From NCBI GenBank assembly GCA_028532765.1, contig JAQQAR010000062.1:32016-96015 (forward strand): a DNA stretch of 64,000 nucleotides, read 5' to 3'. This stretch comes from Sphaerochaetaceae bacterium. GTDB taxonomy: Bacteria > Spirochaetota > Spirochaetia > Sphaerochaetales > Sphaerochaetaceae. Shown piece after piece: positions 8,370 to 16,337 of the stretch. A program made the translations under genes and the position numbers. Within the stretch, counting starts at the first letter, position 1; each line of letters begins with the position of its first letter. Below the pieces are notes generated by a model that was not told the origin of the DNA, did not search any database, and saw only the letters and a list, made by a program, of their open reading frames with translations.

Positions 8370-9205
8370 CATCAATGGGAAAGCGGGTTCTCACCACAGT
8401 AATAACCCTTCCAACACTTTTTATCATTATTTTCTTGTTGCCCCATAACTCCTATCTGGCCCTCTCCCTATTGGCTGTGGTGACTGCAACCTATGGTGCG
8501 AAAGAATTGAAGGCGTTGTACGAAAAAGCAGAACATACCACCCTTCATATTTCCCCCTGGGCTATCGGATTGCTTCCTCTCGCTCAGTGGATTGAAATTG
8601 CCCATGCACCAAACTTGCCCTTGGTGGATCTGACCGTTGTATTGCTGGCACTCTTTTTCTTCAGCATGGAACTACGTCACGGGGACAAGGACTCATTTGC
8701 AAAATCACTCTCCCGAATTGGTGGAGAGAGTCTCCTTATCCTCTATCCTGGAATACTCATTACATTCATCCAACGAATCCTTACCCTATCCCATCCATCT
8801 GCATCCTTGGTCTTGTTCTTCCTGCTGGTCTTTGGGAATGATATCTTTGCATTCGTCTTTGGCATGTCCATGGGAAGAAACAACAAGGGAATCATCAAGG
8901 TTAGCCCGAACAAGAGTTTGGCAGGTTTTATCGGGGGAACGCTCAGTGCCATGGTCCTCGCAGTACTGTTCTGCTTGTTCGTTCCAGGTATTAAAGAGGA
9001 CATCCCCATCTGGATGGCATTGCTCCTAGGATTTGCAACCTCATCTGCTGCCAACATTGGAGACTTGATCGAGAGTGCGTTCAAACGTTCTGCACAGGTC
9101 AAGGACAGCGGATCCCTTATCCCAGGCCGAGGAGGCCTATTGGACTCCATCGACTCCATGCTTGCCAGTGCTCCTATCTTCTGGCTCCTGCTTACACTTT
9201 TCTAA
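8366..9205 (+). CDS. cdsA: Phosphatidate cytidylyltransferase
   Basis: 279 aa, polytopic (about 7-8 hydrophobic segments), making CDP-diacylglycerol for phospholipid synthesis in the inner membrane. The C-terminal family signature SAFKRSAQVKDSGSLIPG is followed by RGGLLDSID. Most CdsA proteins have HGG and DRxD here; this copy has Arg for His and Ser for Arg. KD and the GG and D positions are kept, so activity is still expected. It overlaps uppS upstream; dxr begins 4 nt after its stop. Confidence 0.93.
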   Translation: MTSMGKRVLTTVITLPTLFIIIFLLPHNSYLALSLLAVVTATYGAKELKALYEKAEHTTLHISPWAIGLLPLAQWIEIAHAPNLPLVDLTVVLLALFFFSMELRHGDKDSFAKSLSRIGGESLLILYPGILITFIQRILTLSHPSASLVLFFLLVFGNDIFAFVFGMSMGRNNKGIIKVSPNKSLAGFIGGTLSAMVLAVLFCLFVPGIKEDIPIWMALLLGFATSSAANIGDLIESAFKRSAQVKDSGSLIPGRGGLLDSIDSMLASAPIFWLLLTLF

Positions 9206-9209
9206 TGGT

Positions 9210-10325
9210 ATGAAACGGATAATAATCCTTGGCTGTACCGGCAGTATCGGTACCACGACACTTCAGGCAATCCGAAGCAGAGCCCTCCCCTTCAAGGTGG
9301 TGGGCCTTTCCAGCAATACCCGGTCAAAAGAATTGCTCTCCTTGGCCCATGAATTCCAGGCAGAAGCAATCTGTACCACTGGATCTACCTTAACGGAAAT
9401 CGTGGGAGTGAGATCTTATGCAGGCTTCGATGGCCTGGAAGAGATGTTACATTCCCTTGAAGCGGATATGGTACTGAATGCCATTGCAGGATTCGAGGGA
9501 CTTAAAGCCTCCCTCTCTGCACTCAGGTGCGGATTTGACCTAGCTCTTGCAAATAAGGAAAGTGTGGTATGTGCAGGGTCCTACCTTTTTGATGTAGCAA
9601 AGCAACATGGGGCATCCATCATTCCTGTTGACAGCGAACACTCTGCCATCTGGGAATTGATGAAAGGAAGGGACCCCAATTCAATTTCAAGCTTGATCCT
9701 TACCGCTAGTGGAGGTCCTTTCAGGACTCTGCCAAAGAAGGATTTCGCTTCCATCACTGTTGAAAAGGCCCTAGCCCATCCCACATGGGATATGGGAAAG
9801 AAGATAACCATCGACAGCGCAACCTTGGCAAACAAGGCCCTTGAGGTAATTGAAGCCTCATACCTCTTCAATGTAGATGCCGATACAATTGAGGTGGTCA
9901 TCCACCCAGAGTCCATCGTACACTCCATGGTACGCTCCATAGACGGTGCAGTGTATGCACAGATGGGCAATCCAGACATGACACTCCCGATCATCAATGC
10001 ACTGGGAGCAGGACATGCATCGCTTGTCTCTCCATTGGATTTCACCGATCTCACCCTCCACTTCTCCAAACCCGACTATGAGCGGTTCCCTCTCCTTTCC
10101 TTGGCGTTCTCCATTTTACGAAGAGGAGGCTCCTCTGCCCTTGCTTTCAATGCAGCGGATGAGATAGCTGTACATGCCTTCCTGAAAGGAGATATTTCCT
10201 ATCCCAAGATGATCGAGGTAGTCCAGAGGACGCTGGAACATGCATGGAGTGAGAGCGTAGGGAGTTTTGAAGAGACCCTCGCCCTTGACAAACAAGCCCG
10301 GAATATTGCAAGAAGTTACCTATGA
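9210..10325 (+). CDS. dxr: 1-deoxy-D-xylulose 5-phosphate reductoisomerase
   Basis: 371 aa enzyme converting DXP to MEP, the committed step of the non-mevalonate isoprenoid route that feeds uppS two genes upstream. The NADPH site GCTGSIGTTTLQ is at the N-terminus, followed by ALANKES, the metal/substrate motif PVDSEHSAIWE and IHPESIVHSMV. The frame stays open into cdsA, but the ATG at 9210 gives the canonical MKRIIILGCTGSIG start. No strong ribosome site precedes it, so translation probably depends on coupling to cdsA. The stop overlaps the rseP start (ATGA). Confidence 0.95.
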   Translation: MKRIIILGCTGSIGTTTLQAIRSRALPFKVVGLSSNTRSKELLSLAHEFQAEAICTTGSTLTEIVGVRSYAGFDGLEEMLHSLEADMVLNAIAGFEGLKASLSALRCGFDLALANKESVVCAGSYLFDVAKQHGASIIPVDSEHSAIWELMKGRDPNSISSLILTASGGPFRTLPKKDFASITVEKALAHPTWDMGKKITIDSATLANKALEVIEASYLFNVDADTIEVVIHPESIVHSMVRSIDGAVYAQMGNPDMTLPIINALGAGHASLVSPLDFTDLTLHFSKPDYERFPLLSLAFSILRRGGSSALAFNAADEIAVHAFLKGDISYPKMIEVVQRTLEHAWSESVGSFEETLALDKQARNIARSYL

Positions 10326-11713
10326 GTGGAATAGCTGCCATCCTTATGAAATATCTCATAGGATTGGTCGGAATAACCATTGTAGTGGTCATCCATGAAA
10401 TAGGGCATCTAGTGACCGCAAAACTCAATGGGATAGATGTCGAGGTGTTCTCGTTCGGTCTTGGTCCAAAGCTCCTAGCTACCCAGCACAAAGGTACTGA
10501 ATACCGGATAAGCCTATTTCCATTGGGCGGGTATTGTCGACTCAAGGGGTCTGATGACCTGAGCCAAGCACTAATTCACAAGCAGAAACAATTCACACAC
10601 ACTGAGGAAGGGTCGCTCTTCTCCGCTCACCCAGCACGTAGAGTGCTTACCTATCTCAGTGGACCGATAGCCAATCTTCTCTTTGCCGCACTCCTATATG
10701 CCATACTTGCCAGCCTGCCTACACAGGTCATCACCAATGAGGCAGTGGTTGCCACCACTGCTGAATACCCTTCCCTATTCAACAACCAGGAAAGCCCAGC
10801 CTATGAGGCCGGGATACGGAAAGGTGACAAGATCATCGCCCTAGGTGAAATACCGATTGATGACTGGCAAGCACTGGAGGCACAGCTTTCTGAAAGCCAG
10901 GGGCTTGAGCAGTTCACCATTAACCGAGAGGGAGCTACCTTCATGTTCATGGTACAGGGAACCCCAAAACCTGATGGAGGATATCGATACGGCTTGACCC
11001 CGATACAGGAACTGCAGGTAGGATCAGTACGCTATGGGAGCCCTGCCTACAGCCAAGGATTGCAAGAAGGGGATGTAATAGTTTCTGTAGCCGATATCCC
11101 TGTCATGAACCAACTCGATCTGCTTACCGTGCTGAACGACCATACAGAGGATGAAATCTCGATTACCGTTGAGGATACAAACGGACAGAAGAGGGACTTA
11201 CACTTCACGCCAGGTCGCAATGAAATGGGATCAATCGACCTTGGGTTTACACTCGCAGTAGAGACTAAAGAGGGCGAGAATGAGCGGTTCAGTCTCATAG
11301 GTGGGATTCGCAAGGGGTGGAATGTTGCAGAAGAGACCATTGCATCTCTGCGTAACTTGGTTTCACGAAGGGATACAGACCTCCGCTCCGAAGTTACAGG
11401 CATGGCTCGTTCCGCACTGATGATCGGGGATATCACCACCCTCGGGTTTGAGAGCAGCACAGCAAGTGGTATACGAGGATTGTTGTATCTCATGGGAGTG
11501 GTTTCCATCTCCCTTGCAGTGGTCAATCTACTCCCTATCCCTGCCTTTGATGGTGGACAGGTTATCATAGCAGGATTGGAGTGGATTACCGGAAAACAGA
11601 TGAAACCGAGAACCTACTATCATCTCCAACTCATGGGAGTTGCATTTGTCATTGTACTATTCTTGATTTTAACGCTTGCTGATGTGAGGCATTTTCTTGC
11701 CCTTAGGCGTTAG
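10322..11713 (+). CDS. rseP: RIP metalloprotease (site-2 protease, RseP-like)
   Basis: 463 aa intramembrane zinc protease. The first transmembrane helix carries VVIHEIGHLVTAKLNG (HExxH zinc site) and the last region carries NLLPIPAFDGGQV (the NxxPxPxxDG motif with the third zinc ligand). Two PDZ-like domains lie between (about 160-235 and 240-310), the arrangement of RseP/EcfE. Such proteases cleave transmembrane anti-sigma factors or leftover signal peptides; no anti-sigma gene is in this window. It is the last gene of the rpsB run and overlaps the end of dnaB on the other strand by 11 nt. Confidence 0.93.
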   Translation: MSGIAAILMKYLIGLVGITIVVVIHEIGHLVTAKLNGIDVEVFSFGLGPKLLATQHKGTEYRISLFPLGGYCRLKGSDDLSQALIHKQKQFTHTEEGSLFSAHPARRVLTYLSGPIANLLFAALLYAILASLPTQVITNEAVVATTAEYPSLFNNQESPAYEAGIRKGDKIIALGEIPIDDWQALEAQLSESQGLEQFTINREGATFMFMVQGTPKPDGGYRYGLTPIQELQVGSVRYGSPAYSQGLQEGDVIVSVADIPVMNQLDLLTVLNDHTEDEISITVEDTNGQKRDLHFTPGRNEMGSIDLGFTLAVETKEGENERFSLIGGIRKGWNVAEETIASLRNLVSRRDTDLRSEVTGMARSALMIGDITTLGFESSTASGIRGLLYLMGVVSISLAVVNLLPIPAFDGGQVIIAGLEWITGKQMKPRTYYHLQLMGVAFVIVLFLILTLADVRHFLALRR

Positions 11714-13088
11714 GATTGTTCCCGGCCACATACTTGTGACTGAACTCCATCTCCTCAAAACGAACAATATTGCTTACGAATGCCAGTGAGAACACACCAG
11801 TCTCACCATTCCTGTTCTTGGCCATGATGATCTTTGTTTCCTGGATGTTGTTCTTCTGACGTTCTTCCTCACTATCGGTACGGTTTTTGCCGACCTCACG
11901 GTGAAGGAGGATGACTACGTCAGCATCCTGCTCGATGGATCCACTCTCTCTCAGGTCACTGAGTTTTGGCTCAACACCGTCTGCCTGACGCCCTACCTGA
12001 CTTAGACAGACAATAGGTACATCCAGCTCTCGGGCAAGCTGTTTCAAGTTTCTACTGATGATGGATATCTGTTCATGGCGTGGAATGCGAGCATCTGCCT
12101 GGGCATCGATCAAGCCGATATAGTCAACAAAGAGAATCTGGACATCATGCTCCAACTTCATTCTTCGCGCTTGTGCCCTAAGCTCCATAAGCTTCATGTT
12201 GGGGGTATCCTGGATATAGAGCTCTGATTCATAGAGCAATCCTGATGCATCAACGATGGCGCTCATCTCACTGTTTTTCAGGGTAGCCTTACGGATATGG
12301 GAAAAATCGACACGACTGTGACCGGTAAGCAAACGTTCCATCAAGCTTGCTGCACTCATTTCCAAAGAGAAGAAACCTACACGGTATTTCAGCTTGGTAA
12401 TCATGTTCAGTGTCATGGAAAGTGCAAATGCAGTTTTTCCTATGGAAGGTCGTGCTCCCACGATGACAAGTTCTTGTTTCTTGAACCCACCGGTGATGGA
12501 ATCCAGAGAAGTATATCCACTATCCAGCCCGTTCTTGGTCCCGTGGGTGCTGCGATACTCGATATCACTGATGGTTTGGGTGATCAGGTCCTTGATGGAC
12601 TGATATGCATCACTGCCAGCAGTCTCATTGTTCAGCTTGGAGAGAGTTTGCTCTCCCTCGTCTATGACTTGCTGAATTTCTTGCGACTCGTCAAAGGCAT
12701 TATCCTTGAGCTTTGAGGCAAACAACAAAAGCTTGCGTCTCTGGCTCAATGCCTTCAGAATCTTCGCATAGTAGGCAGCATTTGTCGTGGTAGGGACATC
12801 ACTGGTAAGAGTGGAAATATAGGAGAGACCGCCACACTGGTCCACCTGATTTTGACGCTTCAGATATGAACTGAGGGTAATCAGGTCCAGTGCTTCGGTA
12901 CTCTCCTGTCTGAATGAAAGGATGGCGGCGAATAATTGCTGGTGGGCGACTTTATAAAAGTCATCCTTGCTCAAGAAATCGGTCACTTCTACAAGGACCT
13001 TCTCATTGAGCAAGATTGCCCCAAGTACTGCGCGTTCTGCCTCTTCGTTCTGAGGAGGAACGCGCCCCAGCATATTATTCGATGCCAT
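11703..13088 (-). CDS. dnaB: Replicative DNA helicase DnaB
   Basis: 461 aa hexameric 5'-3' helicase of the replication fork. The N-terminal domain begins with PPQNEEAERAVLGAILL (primase-interacting half). The RecA-like C-terminal half has Walker A GARPSIGKTAFALSM, FFSLEMSAASLMERLL, LFVDYIGLID (Walker B) and LSQVGRQAD with the DLRESGSIEQDADVV loop. A GAGAGA-type ribosome site precedes the ATG at 13088. It closes the rpsF-ssb-rpsR-DUF2232-rplI-dnaB series; rplI-dnaB adjacency is common in bacteria. No intein is present. Confidence 0.97.
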   Translation of the reverse strand: MASNNMLGRVPPQNEEAERAVLGAILLNEKVLVEVTDFLSKDDFYKVAHQQLFAAILSFRQESTEALDLITLSSYLKRQNQVDQCGGLSYISTLTSDVPTTTNAAYYAKILKALSQRRKLLLFASKLKDNAFDESQEIQQVIDEGEQTLSKLNNETAGSDAYQSIKDLITQTISDIEYRSTHGTKNGLDSGYTSLDSITGGFKKQELVIVGARPSIGKTAFALSMTLNMITKLKYRVGFFSLEMSAASLMERLLTGHSRVDFSHIRKATLKNSEMSAIVDASGLLYESELYIQDTPNMKLMELRAQARRMKLEHDVQILFVDYIGLIDAQADARIPRHEQISIISRNLKQLARELDVPIVCLSQVGRQADGVEPKLSDLRESGSIEQDADVVILLHREVGKNRTDSEEERQKNNIQETKIIMAKNRNGETGVFSLAFVSNIVRFEEMEFSHKYVAGNNPNA

Positions 13089-13097
13089 ATCTCTCTC

Positions 13098-13712
13098 TTA
13101 CTCTTCTACTTTCTCGGCTTCAGCCTCTTCACTGCTAGCTTCTTCTGCATTAGCAGCTTCCTCAACAGCCTCAGCAGCCTTGGCCTCTTGTGCAGCCTTG
13201 ACAGCTTCAGCCTTATCAGCCTCAGCCTTTGCCTTAGCTTCTTCAGCCTGACGTCTCTTCAAGGCATTTTCACTTTCAACAACAAGCTTGACCTCTGCAC
13301 TCTCGTCCTCATACAAGCGGACACGTACAGAATAGGTACCAACCATCTTGATGGAGTGAGTGGCAACCTCAATCTTCTTGCGTTCAACTTCGATACCCTG
13401 CTTTGCAAGTGCTTCCTGCACCATAGCAGACGTGACAGAACCAAACAGTTTGCCACTCTCGCCTGCTGAGACAACCATGGTAATCTCAACATTATCAAGC
13501 TTCTCTTTCATGCTTGCACTTGCAGCGCGCTTCTCTTCCTTACGCTTTTCGATAGCTGCGGCACGGCTTGCAAAAATGGCCTGATTAGTTTTGTTGAACA
13601 TCACAGCCATGTTGTTTGGAAGCAGATAGTTACGGGCATACCCGTTCTTTACAACTACAACGTCTCCCTCTTCACCGAGGTTGACTACATCCTGATTCAG
13701 AATAATTTTCAT
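13098..13712 (-). CDS. rplI: 50S ribosomal protein L9 with Ala/Glu/Lys-rich tail
   Basis: 204 aa, about 55 longer than typical L9. Residues 1-50 are the classical N-terminal domain (MKIILNQDVVNLGEEGDVV, KNGYARNYLLPNNMA), followed by the long connecting helix and C-terminal domain. After about residue 150 the sequence becomes an Ala/Glu/Lys/Val low-complexity helix-like tail (EEAKAKAEADKAEAVKAAQE and onward). The ATG at 13712 is chosen: AAGGAG is 8 nt upstream and the protein then starts MKIIL as usual; a GTG 9 nt upstream is too close to the ribosome site. dnaB starts 10 nt downstream. Confidence 0.95.
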   Translation of the reverse strand: MKIILNQDVVNLGEEGDVVVVKNGYARNYLLPNNMAVMFNKTNQAIFASRAAAIEKRKEEKRAASASMKEKLDNVEITMVVSAGESGKLFGSVTSAMVQEALAKQGIEVERKKIEVATHSIKMVGTYSVRVRLYEDESAEVKLVVESENALKRRQAEEAKAKAEADKAEAVKAAQEAKAAEAVEEAANAEEASSEEAEAEKVEE

Positions 13713-13724
13713 AGGATACACTCC

Positions 13725-14705
13725 TTACTCATTACGTCTATACATAATCCAAGTCTCCGTTACCCCTAACAAGGGAAGAACAAAGACAACCAGTACATTC
13801 ACCCCAGGTATCAAGAACGCCAAGAGGAACAGTGTGGAGAACAAGCGGGTCGTATTTACAGCAATGCCTTTTCGCAATACTACATGTACTACAATCGCCA
13901 TTCCTTGTACTGCATACAGCACACTACTTGCCAGTGCTGCTTGCAAAGCAAGTGCCCTATACAGGTAGGTTGCTTTTGCCAGGATCAACAGTAGGACCAG
14001 TGTCCAGGAACCGAGAAACACCCAGAGGGTGACTTCCGGTACCTTCCAACGGGAAACCCGTACATTGAAAGAACCATCGAAACGGGCTTGGTAGCTCATT
14101 GCCATAAAAGACGTGAACCCAACCAATACCATACAGAGCGGAGCCAACATGGCCCCTATTGCCATTACCGACATCCGGTACAAACCTTCCAATGCAACAC
14201 CAGGTGTTTCAAGGGATGGTTGTGTTCCACCAGTTGTCCCTCCGAGGAGCGTACGAAAGGTCTCAAACATTGCTGAGTCTACCCTCTGGAGCGCCTCGTT
14301 AGGTCTTGTAAACCAAATAACCACCACAACCGAAGCAACAATCCCAAACATGGATGATGCCAGATAGCGGTAGAATGTACGCCTGTCATCCAGAGCAATC
14401 CATACTGCACTGGCTACCAAGAGCACAATCGGGATGAACATTCCAATCACAAGCAACAGGCGTCCTTCGGGGCTACTTAAGGCCCCTTCTGCCCTGAAAA
14501 ACTCAGTAATCACCAACAAGGCAGCTACCAAGCCAACAGGAAATAACGCTTCCTTACGACTGGAAAACTTCGGTGCGAGAACCATCAGAGGGATGGTGAA
14601 GAGCAGGTTTCCGATCAACAAGCGAGAGAGCGCATAGCTTACCACTGTCAGGAACAACACCTGTTTCAACATCTTTGTATCTGGCTGGTTCATGGCACCC
14701 AACAC
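13725..14705 (-). CDS. DUF2232 (YybS-like) polytopic membrane protein
   Basis: 326 aa with about 8 hydrophobic segments, spread over the whole length, and a polar loop around 155-175 (GGTTGGTQPSLETPG). Gene order rpsF-ssb-rpsR-X-rplI and the membrane topology match the YybS/DUF2232 family that sits next to rplI in many bacteria; its function is unknown. The start is uncertain: the GTG at 14705 lies just after the rpsR stop, and the ATG at 14693 is the other candidate. Neither has a clear ribosome site, so coupling to rpsR is likely. It could be a transporter component; nothing in the sequence shows a substrate. Confidence 0.7.
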   Translation of the reverse strand: MLGAMNQPDTKMLKQVLFLTVVSYALSRLLIGNLLFTIPLMVLAPKFSSRKEALFPVGLVAALLVITEFFRAEGALSSPEGRLLLVIGMFIPIVLLVASAVWIALDDRRTFYRYLASSMFGIVASVVVVIWFTRPNEALQRVDSAMFETFRTLLGGTTGGTQPSLETPGVALEGLYRMSVMAIGAMLAPLCMVLVGFTSFMAMSYQARFDGSFNVRVSRWKVPEVTLWVFLGSWTLVLLLILAKATYLYRALALQAALASSVLYAVQGMAIVVHVVLRKGIAVNTTRLFSTLFLLAFLIPGVNVLVVFVLPLLGVTETWIMYRRNE

Positions 14706-14708
14706 AAG

Positions 14709-14993
14709 TTACTTCTTCTCAAACGGAAGGTACGCAAGTACACGTGCCTTCTTGATCTCAGTAGTAACAGCCCTCTGGTGCTTTGCACAGCAACCGGTGA
14801 TACGGGCAGGAAGAATCTTGCCACGCTCGGTTATGTAGCGTCGCAGCATATCAGGATTCTTGTAATCGGGAGTAAGGTTCTGGGTACAGAACTTGCAAAC
14901 TTTCTTTCTGAAACTGGGTTTGCGTCCGCCCCCTCTTCTATCTCTTCCGTTTCTTCCGTCATTATTCATGGAATCGTTATCGTCATCGCGCAT
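14709..14993 (-). CDS. rpsR: 30S ribosomal protein S18
   Basis: 94 aa. The N-terminal ~25 residues are an unusual Asp/Asn/Arg/Gly-rich extension ([20 protein letters not shown]). The core is canonical: [31 protein letters not shown] and [17 protein letters not shown]. CxxC together with CC..H means this is the zinc-binding (C+) S18 form. AAGGAG is ~9 nt upstream of the ATG. It lies between ssb and the DUF2232 gene and partners with S6 (rpsF) on the 30S platform. Confidence 0.95.
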   Translation of the reverse strand: MRDDDNDSMNNDGRNGRDRRGGGRKPSFRKKVCKFCTQNLTPDYKNPDMLRRYITERGKILPARITGCCAKHQRAVTTEIKKARVLAYLPFEKK

Positions 14994-15036
14994 TATATGT
15001 TTCTCCTTGCAACATCATCTGCCAATAGGCAGAGTC

Positions 15037-15522
15037 TTAGAATGGGATCTGGTCATCGTCAAACTGCTCAGGACCGCCGATATCCAAGGGAGAGGCGGGA
15101 GCCTGGGGAGCAGGTCGTGACCCGTATGACCCCTGGTTTCTCATCTGTGGTTGTTCACTCTGACGAGAGGTGTTTCTACCATCTGTAGAACCGGGACTCG
15201 AGAGGAGCTGCAACGAATTCACGGCAATCTCAACCCGACTCCGACTTTGGCCGTCTTGTTCCCATCGGTTCTGCCTAAGCTCACCGATAATGGAAACCTG
15301 CCTTCCCTTCTCCAGATATTGGTTGAGGGATTCGGCACTCTTGCCAAACATCGCGCAGTCGAAAAAGTTGGCTTCGTCCTCCCATTTATTGTCACCCGAC
15401 CTCTTTCTCCGGTTGACTGCTATGGAAAAACGACAGATTGCCATACCACCATTTGAATAGCGAAGCTCGCTATCTCTGGTAAGACGGCCCACCAATGCGA
15501 CTACATTCAGGTCATTTGCCAT
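15037..15522 (-). CDS. ssb: Single-stranded DNA-binding protein
   Basis: 161 aa. OB-fold in residues 1-105 (NVVALVGRLTRDSELRYSNG, FSIAVNRR, FFDCAMFGKSAESLNQYLEKG). A Gln/Ser/Arg/Pro-rich disordered linker follows, ending in the acidic tip DDDQIPF that recruits replication and repair proteins. It sits between rpsF and rpsR, as in most bacteria, giving co-expression of S6, SSB and S18. Confidence 0.97.
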   Translation of the reverse strand: MANDLNVVALVGRLTRDSELRYSNGGMAICRFSIAVNRRKRSGDNKWEDEANFFDCAMFGKSAESLNQYLEKGRQVSIIGELRQNRWEQDGQSRSRVEIAVNSLQLLSSPGSTDGRNTSRQSEQPQMRNQGSYGSRPAPQAPASPLDIGGPEQFDDDQIPF

Positions 15523-15547
15523 GGTTTTGCTCCCATTCTCTTTTTTT

Positions 15548-15829
15548 TTACTTCTCAGGGTTTACGAACAAGAACTTCAAGATGTTCGGGTTCAACAAGA
15601 ACTTTTGCTCGAAGCCAAGGATGCTACTGGGGTCTGCCTTCATTTCGAAGTAGACATAGTGTCCCTTTTCCTGCTTCTTGATATCATAGGCCATATATTT
15701 GACGCCCATGTCATCCTGCTTGGTAATTTCTACGTCAGCAGCTGCAAATGTGCTGGTCACGAATTCCAAACCAGCCTGTGTGTTATCTTCGTTTGCATTG
15801 AAAATAACAGTGAACTCATAATTTCTCAT
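15548..15829 (-). CDS. rpsF: 30S ribosomal protein S6
   Basis: 93 aa, start MRNYEFTVIFNAN with a strong AAGGAGG upstream. It forms a heterodimer with S18 on the 30S platform. The central KYMAYDIKKQEKGHYVYFEMKAD segment is the conserved beta-sheet. It is the first gene of the rpsF-ssb-rpsR-DUF2232-rplI-dnaB unit. The leader upstream carries a long hairpin (15846-15876) and a 15-bp palindrome (15895-15909), candidates for autoregulation. Confidence 0.95.
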   Translation of the reverse strand: MRNYEFTVIFNANEDNTQAGLEFVTSTFAAADVEITKQDDMGVKYMAYDIKKQEKGHYVYFEMKADPSSILGFEQKFLLNPNILKFLFVNPEK

Positions 15830-15845
15830 GGTTCCTCCTTACGGA

Positions 15846-15876
15846 CTTTATGATCCGCCCTCAAGAGCGGATAAAG
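15846..15876 (-). promoter_or_regulatory. Hairpin in the rpsF mRNA leader
   Basis: In the mRNA sense a CUUUA/UAAAG stem is stacked on UCCGC/GCGGA, with an 8-nt loop and a 3-nt bulge (UCA) on the 3' side. It ends just before the rpsF ribosome site. S6:S18 leader RNAs are known to regulate rpsF operons through a bulged hairpin; the characteristic CCG bulge is not evident here, so assignment to that family is tentative. Confidence 0.4.
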
Positions 15877-15894
15877 AGGTGTCTGCATACCCTA

Positions 15895-15909
15895 CCATAC
15901 ATTGTATGG
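15895..15909. repeat. 15-bp palindrome upstream of rpsF
   Basis: CCATACA-A-TGTATGG (bottom strand) is a perfect 7-1-7 inverted repeat. It sits downstream of TTGTTGACC on the minus strand, which offers a possible -35 (TTGACC with 18-nt spacing to TAGGGT, or TTGTTG with 16-nt spacing to TATGGT). The palindrome therefore overlaps the likely rpsF promoter and could be an operator. Confidence 0.4.
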
Positions 15910-15966
15910 ATTGGTCAACAAATCTCATTCTGTCATCAAGCTTTATATCAGCTTAAGACTTCCATA

Positions 15967-15996
15967 GAAAAACCGCCGGAGCGACCGACGGTTTTG
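15967..15996 (-). terminator. Terminator after the mS38-like gene
   Basis: Read on the minus strand, AAAACCG-T-CGG, a short loop, CCG-G-CGGTTTTT forms a GC stem followed by a T-run. It lies 35 nt after the small gene's stop and separates it from the rpsF promoter. Confidence 0.6.
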
Positions 15997-16030
15997 TACA
16001 TTGTACGAAGTATAAGTCTACTTGAACAGA

Positions 16031-16120
16031 CTATTTATTCTTATGTCTATTCTTTCTGAGCTTCTTCTTTCTCTTATGAGTAGCAATCTTATGCTTCTTT
16101 CTTTTTCTTCCACAAGGCAC
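16031..16120 (-). CDS. AURKAIP1/COX24-domain mini ribosomal protein (mS38/bS22-like)
   Basis: A 29-codon gene starting with GTG at 16120: the peptide begins MPCGRKRKKHK, continues IATHKRKKKL and ends RKNRHKNK. This is the short Arg/Lys/His-rich COX24 (mS38) motif found as ~30-residue proteins in Bacteroidetes and spirochaetes and as bS22 in actinobacteria, where it binds 16S rRNA in the small subunit. TAAGGAG lies 7 nt upstream, a sigma70-type promoter lies at 16193-16221, and a terminator follows, so it is a complete monocistronic unit. Because of its size it is easily missed by gene callers. Ribosomal association here is inferred from the family. Confidence 0.85.
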   Translation of the reverse strand: MPCGRKRKKHKIATHKRKKKLRKNRHKNK

Positions 16121-16192
16121 TATAGCGCTCCTTACCAACCGTCTCTATTTTCGGTAGAGCCCGAATACGACTGGTTTTGTAATTACCGGTCT

Positions 16193-16221
16193 ATTATGCA
16201 GGGAAGATAAATCAACGTCAA
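16193..16221 (-). promoter_or_regulatory. Promoter of the mS38-like gene
   Basis: Minus strand: TTGACG, 17-nt spacer, CATAAT. The predicted start is ~65 nt upstream of the GTG. It is among the best sigma70 matches in the window. Confidence 0.65.
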
Positions 16222-16287
16222 TAGGGTACTTGGGAAATTTCAAGTATCCACTTATGTGAAATTCCTGCGCTTTCAGTTGCGTTTCAC

Positions 16288-16316
16288 TTGCTCTAATTGC
16301 ACTTTCTTTTTACTAT
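16288..16316 (+). promoter_or_regulatory. Candidate promoter of murD
   Basis: TTGCTC, 17-nt spacer, TACTAT, predicting initiation near 16323, 15 nt before the murD ATG. The -35 is a partial match. Confidence 0.45.
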
Positions 16317-16337
16317 AGAGTCATCCGGGGGTGGCAC

